This document shows positions 34,667 to 43,144 of a stretch of 64,000 nucleotides of DNA, one piece after another. The stretch is taken from NCBI RefSeq assembly GCF_039524395.1, contig NZ_BAAAGO010000012.1; one strand, given 5' to 3'. Under the pieces are notes generated by a model. The model was given only the letters and a program-made list of their open reading frames with translations, did no database searches and was not told the origin of the DNA. A program made the translations under genes and the position numbers. Source of the stretch: Micropruina glycogenica. GTDB taxonomy: Bacteria; Actinomycetota; Actinomycetes; Propionibacteriales; Propionibacteriaceae. The first letter of the stretch is position 1; every line of letters starts with the position of its first letter.

Positions 34667-37349
34667 CGGTCACCCCCTCGGGCGGGGCCGAGTCGGGCAC
34701 GTCGACGGTGCGCGCGGTGGGCTTACCCGCCGGCGGCACTTCGAACCCGTCGTCGTCGAGCACCGGCGGCCACACTTGTGGGTTCAGCTCGTTGCGCGCA
34801 CGGCGCAGCGCCAGGTCGTCGGCGAAGTCCGCCTCCACCAACTCGTGCGGCTTGCAGCACCACCGGTGCACGTCCGCGTCGCCGGCGTACGACCCCTCGT
34901 CGCACGTCGTCTTCGGCGCCGCCTGGTCGTCCTGCTTGGGCCGTTCGACGTTGAACTCCTCCTTGCGGCGCAGCGCGTTGAACCAGTCGAGCCGGGCGAC
35001 GATCAGCCGGTCCCCGGGCCGGACGGGCGGAACCACGGCGGGCGCCCAGCGGAAGCGGCCGGGCGTGGGTCGATCGTCCGCTCCCCTTTGCGCTTCGAGG
35101 GGACCGAGCGGGAACGCGCGCAGCTTGATCGCGCCCGCCTGCAGCGTGACGGTGACGCCGTCGGTCTCCACCCACGGGTCGGTGCCGCACGCCAACAGGA
35201 CGACGCGCTCCCCGTCGGTGAACCGGCGCGACGCGACGTCCAGGGTGAGCGGGCGGGCGCTGACCACCGTCGCCCACGTCACGTCCCGGTCGCCCGGGTC
35301 GTTCGCCTTCTCGGCGGCGCGCACCGGGCTGGACAGCACGGCGAGTTGAGTGGCGCACTTGTCGTCGGCCTGGATGACGTCGACCAGCAAGTTGCGCCAG
35401 TAGGCGTAGGTGCGGCCAAACCGGACCAGGTCGGAGGCGCGGAGCCGTTTGCGCCGCCGCCACACCTTCTGCGCGTCCCCCTCCAGGCTGCGGTACGCGG
35501 GCTGCAGCTTCGAGTCGGGCAGGTTGCCGAGCTCCTGGATCGCGGCGTCCACCGTCGCGGCCTTGTAGCGGAGCTCGTCGGTGACCAGGTTCTCGTAGTC
35601 GGTCACGTCACCGGTGCGGCGCACCTCGCGCAACGCGTGATGGACGGCGTTCGACGTGTCGTTGCCGAGCCGGGCCCCCGGGGTGTGATCGCTGGCCTCG
35701 ATGCGGTCGGAGACCTCGCGGTAGTCGACCGGCTCCGTTGCCGTCACCCACGCCACCTGGTAGTCGAGGCGGCGCGCGTCCACCCACGAGCCGCCCGGCA
35801 CGAAGTGGCGCGCCAGCACGCCGGTCAGGTCGACCACCGGGTCGCGAAGCGTCAGCATGCGCGCCCGGTCGTGCTCCAGCAGGAACGACACCGCCGTGCG
35901 CCGGGCGCCCTCCAGCGCCCTGGGCATCACCGCGGGCTCCCCGTCAAAGGTGAGGATCGGGCGGCGCATCTCTTGGTCTCGCTTCCAGCGCAGCCGGCTG
36001 ATCTCGACGCCGGCGAGCTGATCGGCGATGCTGGCGAGCAGGTCGGCCGTCGCGCCGTCCGGAACGACCACGTGCACCGGGTCGGGGCTGGTCGGGTTGC
36101 GGCGCAGGTTGGCCCCCATCGCCAGTTCGATCTGCTTGCCCACGATCGCCATCACCCTGCGGCGCGTTTCGTCCGACTGTGGGTCGACGAACACCTCGAA
36201 CCGCCACGGGGTCGGCCCGTCGTCGGTCTCGCGGCTCACCCCGACACCGTGGAAACCGAGGGCGGCCGCATCGCTCTTCACCGCGACGACGTTGACCGCT
36301 CCGGGGCGGCCGACCGGGTCCAGCCGCCGCTGGCCGGTGCTCGCCACCACGCCGGTTACCGTTGCACGCACCCGCGCCACCGTGGACGCGTTGGCGCCGG
36401 GCAGCGGCTCGTGACCGTCCACCACGGGGCGGACCTGCGGCCACTCGTTCTCCGGCACGCCGAGCTCCTCGAGCAGTGCGTCCGGGTCGTCGGACTCGCG
36501 CAGCTCGTGCCGGCAGAAGTTGAACAGCGAACACGACGGGCAACTGGACGGGTCGAAGCGGTGCGGCAGGCCGGTCACGTAGTCGGCGACGCGCTCGTCG
36601 ACGGTGGTGTCCGACTGACCGGTCAGGCGGCTGCGCCACTGTGCCTCGACCTCGGCGAGGTGGTCGGTGAGGTCCTCCACCTCCACGGTCGGTTGCAAGA
36701 ACGCGCTGCGCGGGACGGCGAGAAAGCCGTGCGAACTGACCGTGAGGGCGGCGGGTAGGGCGTCCCAGCGGCGGAACGCGAACGCGCCCATCGCGACCTG
36801 CAGGAACCCCTTGAGCAGCCGGCCGTCGTCGATGCGGGAGCGGACGCGCTCGTAGTCCTTGACGTCCCCCACGATGAGCGACGGTCCGTCCGGTCCGTTC
36901 GCCACCACCGCGAGGTCGGGCAGCACGTTGGTGGCGTCACCGGGCGCGAAGCCCGGGTAGGGGGCGGCCAGCTTGTAGAGCAGGGTGGCCGTGCCGTCGG
37001 CGGCGCGTTCGGCGGCTTTCGCCAGTTCGGTAAGGGTGCGGTCGGTGGACACGCCGCAGTCGATCCGGGCGACCGACGTCGGCCGGGCGAACCCGCTCCA
37101 GCCGGCCGCGCGCGCCGTCACCTCGCCGGCGAAGGCGGCGTCGTGGCACAACCGCTCGAAGATCATGGCGCGCGTCCAGCGGGCGTCCGGGATGCCGGCG
37201 GACACGTCGGGGAAATGGAGTTGAGCCGCGAGCCGGCGCCGGGACTGGCCGGTGACCAGCGGGTCGGTGCCCCGGTACCGGGCGCACACCGAGTGGACGG
37301 CCCACGCGGACGCGCTCGAGCCGCCACCGGCCTTCAGCGTGCTGCTCAT
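34650..37349 (-). CDS. Cas4/RecB-like PD-(D/E)XK nuclease, first gene of operon
   Basis: The 899-aa product has a nuclease domain in its N-terminal third: LPDLAVVANG (Asp near 144), LIVGDVKDYERV (D-x-K near 161-165, Asp replacing the usual Glu) and LKGFLQVAMGAF (QxxxY-like region). A cysteine cluster CPSCSLFNFCRHEL lies near 271-285, as in the Fe-S clusters of Cas4 and AddB. The C-terminal 600 residues are unlike anything I recognise and include an acidic tail with more Cys/His (CCKPHEL). ATG 37349 follows AGAAGGGAC. It overlaps the SF1 helicase gene and likely acts with it. Confidence 0.78.
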   Translation of the reverse strand: MSSTLKAGGGSSASAWAVHSVCARYRGTDPLVTGQSRRRLAAQLHFPDVSAGIPDARWTRAMIFERLCHDAAFAGEVTARAAGWSGFARPTSVARIDCGVSTDRTLTELAKAAERAADGTATLLYKLAAPYPGFAPGDATNVLPDLAVVANGPDGPSLIVGDVKDYERVRSRIDDGRLLKGFLQVAMGAFAFRRWDALPAALTVSSHGFLAVPRSAFLQPTVEVEDLTDHLAEVEAQWRSRLTGQSDTTVDERVADYVTGLPHRFDPSSCPSCSLFNFCRHELRESDDPDALLEELGVPENEWPQVRPVVDGHEPLPGANASTVARVRATVTGVVASTGQRRLDPVGRPGAVNVVAVKSDAAALGFHGVGVSRETDDGPTPWRFEVFVDPQSDETRRRVMAIVGKQIELAMGANLRRNPTSPDPVHVVVPDGATADLLASIADQLAGVEISRLRWKRDQEMRRPILTFDGEPAVMPRALEGARRTAVSFLLEHDRARMLTLRDPVVDLTGVLARHFVPGGSWVDARRLDYQVAWVTATEPVDYREVSDRIEASDHTPGARLGNDTSNAVHHALREVRRTGDVTDYENLVTDELRYKAATVDAAIQELGNLPDSKLQPAYRSLEGDAQKVWRRRKRLRASDLVRFGRTYAYWRNLLVDVIQADDKCATQLAVLSSPVRAAEKANDPGDRDVTWATVVSARPLTLDVASRRFTDGERVVLLACGTDPWVETDGVTVTLQAGAIKLRAFPLGPLEAQRGADDRPTPGRFRWAPAVVPPVRPGDRLIVARLDWFNALRRKEEFNVERPKQDDQAAPKTTCDEGSYAGDADVHRWCCKPHELVEADFADDLALRRARNELNPQVWPPVLDDDGFEVPPAGKPTARTVDVPDSAPPEGVTVDELE

Positions 37350-37659
37350 GTCGTCCCTTCTCACTTTCACCGCATGCTAGCGATCGTCGGCTGGCGACGG
37401 CGCACCCGATCGCTCGCCATCGCCGACAACGTCAGGATGCGGGCGGAGGAGCCGACGCATGATGCCCTCGACCCGAGTCTCTGGTTGGAAGCGAGCCGGA
37501 TCGTCCGCGGGCCTGTTCGGTTAGCCCTGCTCGCCGGCACTCCCCACGGGAGTGTCACCCGCGTAGGCGACTCTTGGCGATCGACCTATTACTACTGATC
37601 GTAGTAGTTTTCTCTGCGATAGTGAACTTGAGGAGACGTCTGCAAAGGAGTGAACGCGG
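37350..37659. other. Divergent intergenic region
   Basis: This 310-bp region separates the nuclease operon from a lipoprotein gene and should hold both promoters. A 6-bp inverted repeat TACTAC-TGATC-GTAGTA lies at 37590-37606 in a locally AT-richer patch and could be an operator. No gene is supported. Confidence 0.45.
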
Positions 37660-38349
37660 ATGCGTTATTCGGCAATGGCCTTCGTGATGCTATTGGCGTT
37701 CGCCGGCTGCAGCAGCACACCACCCACGATGCCTAACGTCGTCGGCAAACAACTCGACGTGGCCAAGAGCGACCTCAAGCGAGCCAACATCAGCGGTGAA
37801 GCCGAGGTGCTCGGCGGTGGGGTTTTCGGAATCCTGCAGGAGCACAACTGGCAGGTGTGCGAGCAATTGCCGGCGGCAGGTGCACCGGTGACTGAGAAGC
37901 CGCGCTTGACCGTGGACCGCGACTGCGAAGGCGACGACCGAGACGGTTCACCCTCGTCGCAGCCCACAACCACCCCGAGCGCTTCCGCTTCCACCGCTGT
38001 TGCTTCGCCCTCCGTCACCGCCTCCGACAAGGTCACCGAAACCACCGTCGACAAGCTGGTGAACAGGCTCAACTCCAGCAAGATGGGCGGGATCAAGACC
38101 GGCGACTTGTTCCGAGTCACCGGGGTGCTGACAGGATCGCCCTGGGGCACCGGCGCTTCGGGCGACTACTACGTGTACCTGGAAACCAAGAAGGGTTCTG
38201 ACCTCCTCGTCTTCATCGACGAGTCTGAAACACTCGACTGGGAAGACGGCACGAAAGTCGAGATGATCCTCGAGGCCACTGAGGTCACCATCAACGGCGA
38301 AACGACAGACGGCTGGATGCGTGCCCGCGAGGCGCGGACCGTCTCGTAG
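37660..38349 (+). CDS. Lipoprotein with PASTA-like domain
   Basis: The 229-aa product starts with a lipoprotein signal (FVMLLAFAGCSS, lipobox Cys at 17). A PASTA-like segment follows (MPNVVGKQLDVAKSDLKRAN). A Ser/Thr/Pro linker around 100-125 leads to a C-terminal beta-rich domain (GDLFRVTGVLTGSPWG, VEMILEATEVTING), possibly OB-fold. It should be anchored outside the membrane after lipidation. AAAGGAGTG lies just upstream of the ATG. Its role in the island is unknown; surface exclusion or adhesion are guesses. Confidence 0.7.
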   Translation: MRYSAMAFVMLLAFAGCSSTPPTMPNVVGKQLDVAKSDLKRANISGEAEVLGGGVFGILQEHNWQVCEQLPAAGAPVTEKPRLTVDRDCEGDDRDGSPSSQPTTTPSASASTAVASPSVTASDKVTETTVDKLVNRLNSSKMGGIKTGDLFRVTGVLTGSPWGTGASGDYYVYLETKKGSDLLVFIDESETLDWEDGTKVEMILEATEVTINGETTDGWMRAREARTVS

Positions 38350-38686
38350 TGCCCTGCGTGCGAGCTCTTGTTTCCCGTGACCCACAGGGTTCGCCGCGCC
38401 TCGTCTGATGAACCGAGTTGACGTCTGACTACTCGGCCTCCCCTTGGGAGAGGCGGTAGGTGTGAACCGGCGGCCAGGGGTCAAGATTTGACCGGCGACA
38501 GACTGGCTGCGAACCACAGATGCATGAGGTCTGTGGCACTTCGAGGGTCTGGAATCTGAGGGGCTTGCGGAGTCCGGTGGACGCCGCCCAACTCGGCATC
38601 CGTGAGGAGTCGAATCAGCGTCGCAGCTTGGTCTTCGATGGTCACGACGAGTGGATGAAGGACGACGTCCGTCGTAGCCTCGAAGG
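38350..38686. other. Intergenic region, no clear gene
   Basis: I see no confident gene in these 337 bases. A short minus-strand open frame (about 38484-38645, GTG start, ending FAASLSPVKS) has reasonable codon use and could encode a 54-aa peptide, but nothing else supports it. Confidence 0.4.
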
Positions 38687-38872
38687 GTGATCCTCGAACT
38701 GACCGAGCGCGGCGTCCGGTGCGAGTGCCAGCAGCCCGGCTGCACGTGCACCAACGACGCGGACCTCGTCCGCTCCGACGGCGCTCGCGTCTGCGCCTGC
38801 TGTCTGGTCGACTGCCCGCACGTCCATGAAGACGCAGACCCGGCCGAGGGTGACCGCGAAGCTCTCGTATAA
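38687..38872 (+). CDS. Small cysteine-rich protein, unknown
   Basis: The 61-aa frame starts at GTG 38687 and encodes a Cys-rich peptide: VRCECQQPGCTC in the first half, then VCACCLVDCPHVHED. Eight or nine cysteines and two histidines in such a short chain fit one or two zinc sites. No family is recognised. It precedes the helical protein gene by 65 bp in the same direction. A weak ribosome-binding site keeps confidence low. Confidence 0.4.
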   Translation: MILELTERGVRCECQQPGCTCTNDADLVRSDGARVCACCLVDCPHVHEDADPAEGDREALV

Positions 38873-38937
38873 CGTAGGTCATTGTCCACTTCACCGATGG
38901 TCCCCCGCCCCGTCGCTCAACAGTCGCCCGGCATGAT

Positions 38938-40206
38938 GTGACCGTGACCCTCGCTGACCAGATCCTTCCCCTGGTGCGGACCCGCACCGACCTGCACCGT
39001 TGGCGGGCCGCCAACGACTACGGTTCCCAGTTGCACGAGGCCGTGACCCTGCTCCAGGACGCGGCCGAGAACCAGCCGCCGGCCGAGGTGCTCACGGTCA
39101 CTCAGAAAGCGATCGCGAGCGCCTGCAAGGTGATCATGCGAGCCGACGATTCCAGTGGAATCATCGGCGACGCGATCCGGCAGCTGCTCGAGCTGCACGC
39201 CCAGCTGGTTCGCACCGCGCCGCCGCCGGACCGCAAGCTGGTCGACTGGATGATCCGCTTCCAGTTCGACAACGAGTGCGACTTCTTCACGATCGACCCG
39301 GTCGCCTACGCCCCGGCGCTCGGCGAACGCGGCATGACCACCTACCGGATGAAGCTGGACGAGATTGCCGCGGGGCTCAGCCCCAAGCTGTCCGACGAGC
39401 ATCGGCACAACCTGTGGAGCACCGACCGGGACGCGTGGCACCAGGTTCTCGAACAGGACCATACCCGCTTCGTCCTGGAGTGGAACGCCCGTCGGCTGGC
39501 CGTCTGGGATCGCGACGTGGACGCCATCATCGCCACCCACTCCCGGGACCGGAAGGTGGCAGCCTGGCTGCAGGACACCGCCAAGGCACTGGCCGAGATC
39601 GGCGAGTTCGACCTCGCCATCGATTGGGCCAGGCAGGCCACCTACTTCGACCTCGGCCACCAGGCCGCCAAAGCGTCCGTGTACTGGTGTGCGTTGCTGG
39701 CCGAGCACCGTCCGGACGAGGAGCTACCTGCACGGCTGGAGGTGTTCCGGCGCTGGCCGACGTCGTCGAACGCGTCCGCGCTGAACAAGCGGGGCGGCTC
39801 GTCCTGGCCGACCTACGCCGAGGAGGTCACAGCTACCCTGGAGCGCCGACCCAGGGAGGCGGTGTCGTTCGCCTTGTACGGGCTGGACGACCTCACCCTG
39901 GCGTGGAACCTCGCCCACTCCCTCACCCTCGACGACTCGATGCTGTGGCAGGAGCTGGCCAAGCGCTACGAGAAGGTCGAGCCGCTGGCCGTCCTGCCGA
40001 TCTACACCCAACTGGTGCTCGCCGATCTCGAGAACGCCGGGGCGGGCTCTTACCGATCAGCGGCCCGCCGGCTCGCCCGGATGCGAACACTCGCGTCCGG
40101 CAGCCCGCAGGCGGCCGAGGTGGACGAGCTGATCGCCGACCTTCGCGAGACCCATCGCCGACGTCCCCGCCTGCAGCTGGAGTTCGACAAGGCCGGGTTG
40201 CCGTAG
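38938..40206 (+). CDS. Helical-repeat protein, DUF6880/SWIM-associated type
   Basis: The 422-aa product is almost entirely alpha-helical with TPR-like periodicity (EFDLAIDWARQATYFDLG, and DSMLWQELAKRYEKVEPLAV). The C-terminus ETHRRRPRLQLEFDKAGLP is a signature I associate with proteins that carry an N-terminal SWIM zinc finger or belong to DUF6880. No SWIM finger is present, although the small Cys-rich gene just upstream might supply zinc binding. Function unknown; a protein-protein scaffold is likely. GTG start. Confidence 0.55.
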   Translation: MTVTLADQILPLVRTRTDLHRWRAANDYGSQLHEAVTLLQDAAENQPPAEVLTVTQKAIASACKVIMRADDSSGIIGDAIRQLLELHAQLVRTAPPPDRKLVDWMIRFQFDNECDFFTIDPVAYAPALGERGMTTYRMKLDEIAAGLSPKLSDEHRHNLWSTDRDAWHQVLEQDHTRFVLEWNARRLAVWDRDVDAIIATHSRDRKVAAWLQDTAKALAEIGEFDLAIDWARQATYFDLGHQAAKASVYWCALLAEHRPDEELPARLEVFRRWPTSSNASALNKRGGSSWPTYAEEVTATLERRPREAVSFALYGLDDLTLAWNLAHSLTLDDSMLWQELAKRYEKVEPLAVLPIYTQLVLADLENAGAGSYRSAARRLARMRTLASGSPQAAEVDELIADLRETHRRRPRLQLEFDKAGLP

Positions 40207-40331
40207 CCGACCACGAGGTACTCGATGATGTAAATCTCACATCTGGACGAGGTTCTGGCTAACATCTGGCCGCCACGGCATTCACACCCTTCGGGTCATG
40301 CGCACCGAACGGTGTCGATCACCAAACACTC

Positions 40332-40745
40332 TCAGATGCCTTCGATCCGAACGTCGTAGCCGGCAAGCAGAAGCCCGAGATCCTCGGCGTCCGAGGTCAG
40401 CACCACCACGGGCGTTGGCAGGCTGAGTGCGGTAGCTGCCACCACCGCATCGACCGTCAGGTCTCGCTGCTTGCGCCGAGACGCCGAAGCGGCTGCCCTC
40501 AGCTGCCCGGCGCGAAAGCCGATCTCCGGGCCGACGTCAACGAGCCTGACCGCCTTCACAGCCCGACGAACGCCGGCATCCCGAGCAGAGCCGTCGGTGA
40601 CCTCGGCCAGCGTCAGACACGAGGCGTAGATGACGGAGTCGCTGCGCTTCGCGAACGTGGCCCACGCCTGCATGCTGCGATCGTCCCGGGCCAGGGCGGA
40701 CAGTGCCTCAGCGTCGAGCAGCAACGAATGCGGCCGGACGATCAT
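40332..40745 (-). CDS. vapC: PIN-domain ribonuclease toxin (VapC-like)
   Basis: The 137-aa product is a PIN-domain RNase: acidic residues appear in LLLDAEALSAL, LTLAEVTDG, LTVDAVVAATAL and LTSDAEDLGLL. VapC toxins cut tRNA or rRNA when their antitoxin is degraded. The start overlaps the antitoxin stop by 4 bp (ATGA), typical of a VapBC operon. It is one of two unrelated VapBC pairs in the island. Confidence 0.88.
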   Translation of the reverse strand: MIVRPHSLLLDAEALSALARDDRSMQAWATFAKRSDSVIYASCLTLAEVTDGSARDAGVRRAVKAVRLVDVGPEIGFRAGQLRAAASASRRKQRDLTVDAVVAATALSLPTPVVVLTSDAEDLGLLLAGYDVRIEGI

Positions 40746-40972
40746 TCAGCCAGCCGGGCGAAGATCGCAGCGACCTCGGCTTCGTCGACCGGGCCATGCT
40801 CGGCCTCCATCCGGGCCAGGGCGTCGTCCAGCGCATCCCGCTCGAGTTGTCGAGCCACCGCGGCCGCCACATATCCGGAAAACCCGCGGGCACCGACGCG
40901 CGCACGCACCGACTCCGATGTGGCGGCCGGCATCGACACCGAGTGCTTCTCAACTCCCTGGACTCCAGTCAC
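40742..40972 (-). CDS. vapB: VapB-like antitoxin
   Basis: The 76-aa product has a short N-terminal beta strand (KHSVSMPAATSESVRARVGA), a ribbon-helix-helix-like segment (GFSGYVAAAVARQLERD) and an acidic tail ending EVAAIFARLAE that would bind the PIN toxin. It should neutralise VapC and repress the operon. A perfect inverted repeat lies 8 bp upstream of the start. Confidence 0.8.
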   Translation of the reverse strand: MTGVQGVEKHSVSMPAATSESVRARVGARGFSGYVAAAVARQLERDALDDALARMEAEHGPVDEAEVAAIFARLAE

Positions 40973-40979
40973 GCACCAA

Positions 40980-40996
40980 TCCTACTAGAAGTAGGA
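40980..40996. promoter_or_regulatory. Candidate VapB operator
   Basis: TCCTACT-AGA-AGTAGGA is a perfect inverted repeat with 7-bp arms placed 8 bp before the vapB start codon. Ribbon-helix-helix antitoxins bind such palindromes to autoregulate. Function is inferred from position. Confidence 0.6.
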
Positions 40997-41049
40997 ATCC
41001 AACGGATCCCGATTGGCACCCGTGCGGCACATTCCATCATCGGCGAGAG

Positions 41050-41127
41050 TGTCGCCGTACGACCACTTGCCCCTTTGTCGCCGTACGACTACATTGTCAA
41101 GTGTCGCCGTACGACTACAAGGAGCCG
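41050..41127. promoter_or_regulatory. Three 26-bp-spaced operator repeats before hipBA
   Basis: The 16-bp sequence TGTCGCCGTACGACYA occurs at 41050, 41076 and 41102, exactly 26 bp apart. The last copy runs up to the hipB ribosome-binding site. HipB homologues repress their operon through several operators, so these are very probably HipB binding sites. Confidence 0.75.
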
Positions 41128-41129
41128 GC

Positions 41130-41384
41130 ATGCGAACATCCCAAGAGGTGGGGCTCGCCGTCCGCGAGGCCCGGCTAGGGCTGGGCTGGACGCAGGCCCA
41201 GCTCGCTGAGCGCTCAGGAGTCGGTCGCGACTGGCTCGTTCGCCTCGAACAGGGGCATCCGCGCCTCGAACTGGCCAAGGTTCTCGATACGTTCACCGCC
41301 TTGGGGCTCACCGTCACCATCGAGGCAACCCCGCCGCCCAATGCCGAATCCGACCCGTTCGCGTCGGTCCTGGAGGGCCAGTGA
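41130..41384 (+). CDS. hipB: HipB-like antitoxin/repressor
   Basis: The 84-aa product is an XRE helix-turn-helix protein: SQEVGLAVREARLGLGWTQA, QLAERSGVGRDWLVRLEQGH and KVLDTFTALGLTVTIE. ATG 41130 follows AAGGAGCCGGC. It would bind HipA and the upstream repeats, holding the operon repressed. Its stop overlaps hipA by 4 bp (GTGA). Confidence 0.92.
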   Translation: MRTSQEVGLAVREARLGLGWTQAQLAERSGVGRDWLVRLEQGHPRLELAKVLDTFTALGLTVTIEATPPPNAESDPFASVLEGQ

Positions 41385-42655
41385 CCAGCGAGGCGTTGGC
41401 CGTCTATCTGGATGGGACGCTCATCGGCGCGCTCACTCAGTCCAGGCAGGGTCAGCTCGGCTTCAGCTACGACGACTCGTACCTAACCCTCGCGGACCCG
41501 ACCCCGCTGTCACTCGCCATGCCGCTGCGTTCGGGCTCCTACGCCAGTCGCGTCGTCCGCGCGTTCATCGAAGGACTGCTTCCGGACAATCAGGCGGTTC
41601 GTGACCGCTGGGGCACGACCTACGGCGTCTCGCCGAACAACCCGTTTGCCCTGCTGAGGCACGTGGGCAGGGACGCTGCCGGCGCCGTGCAGATCGTGCC
41701 GGAGGGTGAGAGCAGCAGCGACGCCGGCCCCGACGTCCGTCAGGTCGAGTGGCTGACCGATGAAGATCTTGTCGCTCTCGTGCACGATCTGGCGGAACAT
41801 CGCTCTGACTGGAACCCGGGCCGTTACGCCGGACGGTGGAGTCTGGCCGGCGCCCAGTCAAAGGTGGCGCTGTTCCGTGCGCCGGACGGCTCGTGGGGCG
41901 TTCCTCAGGGCTCAACTCCCACCACGCACATCGTCAAACCGGCTCTCGAAGGCTTCGACGATCATCATCTCAATGAGGTGCTGTGCCAGCGTGTTGCGCG
42001 CATCATGGGGCTGCCCGCTGCGACCTCCGAACTACTCGAGGTTGGGGACGTCCGCGCCATCGTGTCGACCCGCTACGACCGAACGGCTGACCCGCAGGGC
42101 CGGATCCGCCGGCTTCATCAGGAGGACCTGTGCCAGGCGTTGTCGGTCGATCCCAGCCGCAAGTACCAGGCCGACGGCGGACCGGGTGTCGGCGAAATCG
42201 CGGACCTGCTCACCCGACTGAATCTGACCGATCGCGTTGCCAGCGCCAACCGGTTCCTGGACGCGCTCGTCTACAACGTGCTGATCGGCGGCACCGACGC
42301 TCATGCCAAGAACTACTCCCTGCTGCTGCAGGGAAGCCGAGCCCAACTGGCGCCGCTGTACGACCTCGCCTCCGCGGTGGCCTACCCCTCGGATCGACCA
42401 CTCGAGTCGTCGATGCGCATCGGGGACAATCGCATCATGCGCGAAATCTCACCGACCGATTGGGCGAAGGTCGGCCGCCGGCTGGGCGTGGGCGGCGACA
42501 CTGCAGTGGCCAGGTTCGGCACCCTGCGTGACGCGCTCCCCGGGGCGCTGGACGAGGGTATGAGCACCTTGCCCGCGTCAACCCGGCGGCGCGCGGAGCG
42601 ATTGGCCGAGCAGATCACGTCCCATGCCGAATCGCTGGCCAGGAGTTGGCGCTGA
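41381..42655 (+). CDS. hipA: HipA-like serine/threonine kinase toxin
   Basis: The 424-aa product is full length for HipA: an N-terminal domain (VYLDGTLIGALTQ), then WSLAGAQSKVALFRAPDG with the Gly-rich P-loop-like segment. The catalytic GGTDAHAKNYSLLL near 303 and the metal-binding LYDLASAVAYP follow. HipA kinases phosphorylate aminoacyl-tRNA synthetases and induce persistence unless held by HipB. All kinase residues I can check are present. It is translationally coupled to hipB. Confidence 0.92.
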   Translation: MTSEALAVYLDGTLIGALTQSRQGQLGFSYDDSYLTLADPTPLSLAMPLRSGSYASRVVRAFIEGLLPDNQAVRDRWGTTYGVSPNNPFALLRHVGRDAAGAVQIVPEGESSSDAGPDVRQVEWLTDEDLVALVHDLAEHRSDWNPGRYAGRWSLAGAQSKVALFRAPDGSWGVPQGSTPTTHIVKPALEGFDDHHLNEVLCQRVARIMGLPAATSELLEVGDVRAIVSTRYDRTADPQGRIRRLHQEDLCQALSVDPSRKYQADGGPGVGEIADLLTRLNLTDRVASANRFLDALVYNVLIGGTDAHAKNYSLLLQGSRAQLAPLYDLASAVAYPSDRPLESSMRIGDNRIMREISPTDWAKVGRRLGVGGDTAVARFGTLRDALPGALDEGMSTLPASTRRRAERLAEQITSHAESLARSWR

Positions 42656-42733
42656 CCGCACCAGCGGTGGTAGGGGGAATAGATGACGACGCGGCGGAGC
42701 CTCTCGCGGCTGCCGACGAGACTCCCGGGCGGA

Positions 42734-43144
42734 CTACGCCAACCGCCAGACCTGCAGGGGAACCACCCTCGCCGCGTTCTCGAAGTCGCGATCGGTCGTC
42801 AGCATTTCCAGATGCCGGGAGATCGCGAGCTGCGCGAGCAGGGCGTCCACCGAACCGAGCTGGACGCCTGCCTGCCGGCAGGTGTTCGCCAGCCGAGCAG
42901 CCTCGACATAGTCGTCGCGAGTCGGCTCGATCAGCTCGAGTGCAGCGAGATCGTTCATGATGCGATCCTGCGCTCGAGGCGGCAGAAAGCCGCGGAGCAG
43001 CTCCAACAGCACCATGCCGGTGATCGCGACGTACTCGCCTCCCACGAGCGCCGACCTCAATGCGGCGACCTGCGATACGTCGGGCGGCGTGTCCCGACGG
43101 TAGGCCAGCGACCAAACACTGGTGTCTACCAGGAACCGACTCAC
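42734..43144 (-). CDS. vapC: PIN-domain toxin VapC, second pair
   Basis: The 136-aa product has the PIN signature FLVDTSVWSLAYRR at the N-terminus, VLLELLRGFLP, LGSVDALLAQLA and LTTDRDFENAAR, giving the expected acidic quartet. It would be an Mg-dependent RNase toxin. The ATG overlaps the antitoxin stop by 4 bp. Confidence 0.92.
   Translation of the reverse strand: MSRFLVDTSVWSLAYRRDTPPDVSQVAALRSALVGGEYVAITGMVLLELLRGFLPPRAQDRIMNDLAALELIEPTRDDYVEAARLANTCRQAGVQLGSVDALLAQLAISRHLEMLTTDRDFENAARVVPLQVWRLA

Noticed and set aside
33203..34954. Long plus-strand frames opposite the SF1 helicase and nuclease genes
   Set aside because: Low-complexity translations without motifs, so shadows of the coding strand.
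21311..37349. Calling the cassette DISARM
   Set aside because: No DUF1998/DrmB-like protein or DrmA was found, and the methylase is type III Mod-like with its own Res; the similarity is only in the PLD and helicase parts.
38484..38645. Short minus-strand peptide gene
   Set aside because: Only codon use favours it; no ribosome-binding site or homologue is evident.
41050..41127. CRISPR array
   Set aside because: Three 16-bp repeats with 10-bp gaps are too short and lie exactly at the hipBA promoter, so operators fit better. No cas genes or other arrays were seen in the window.
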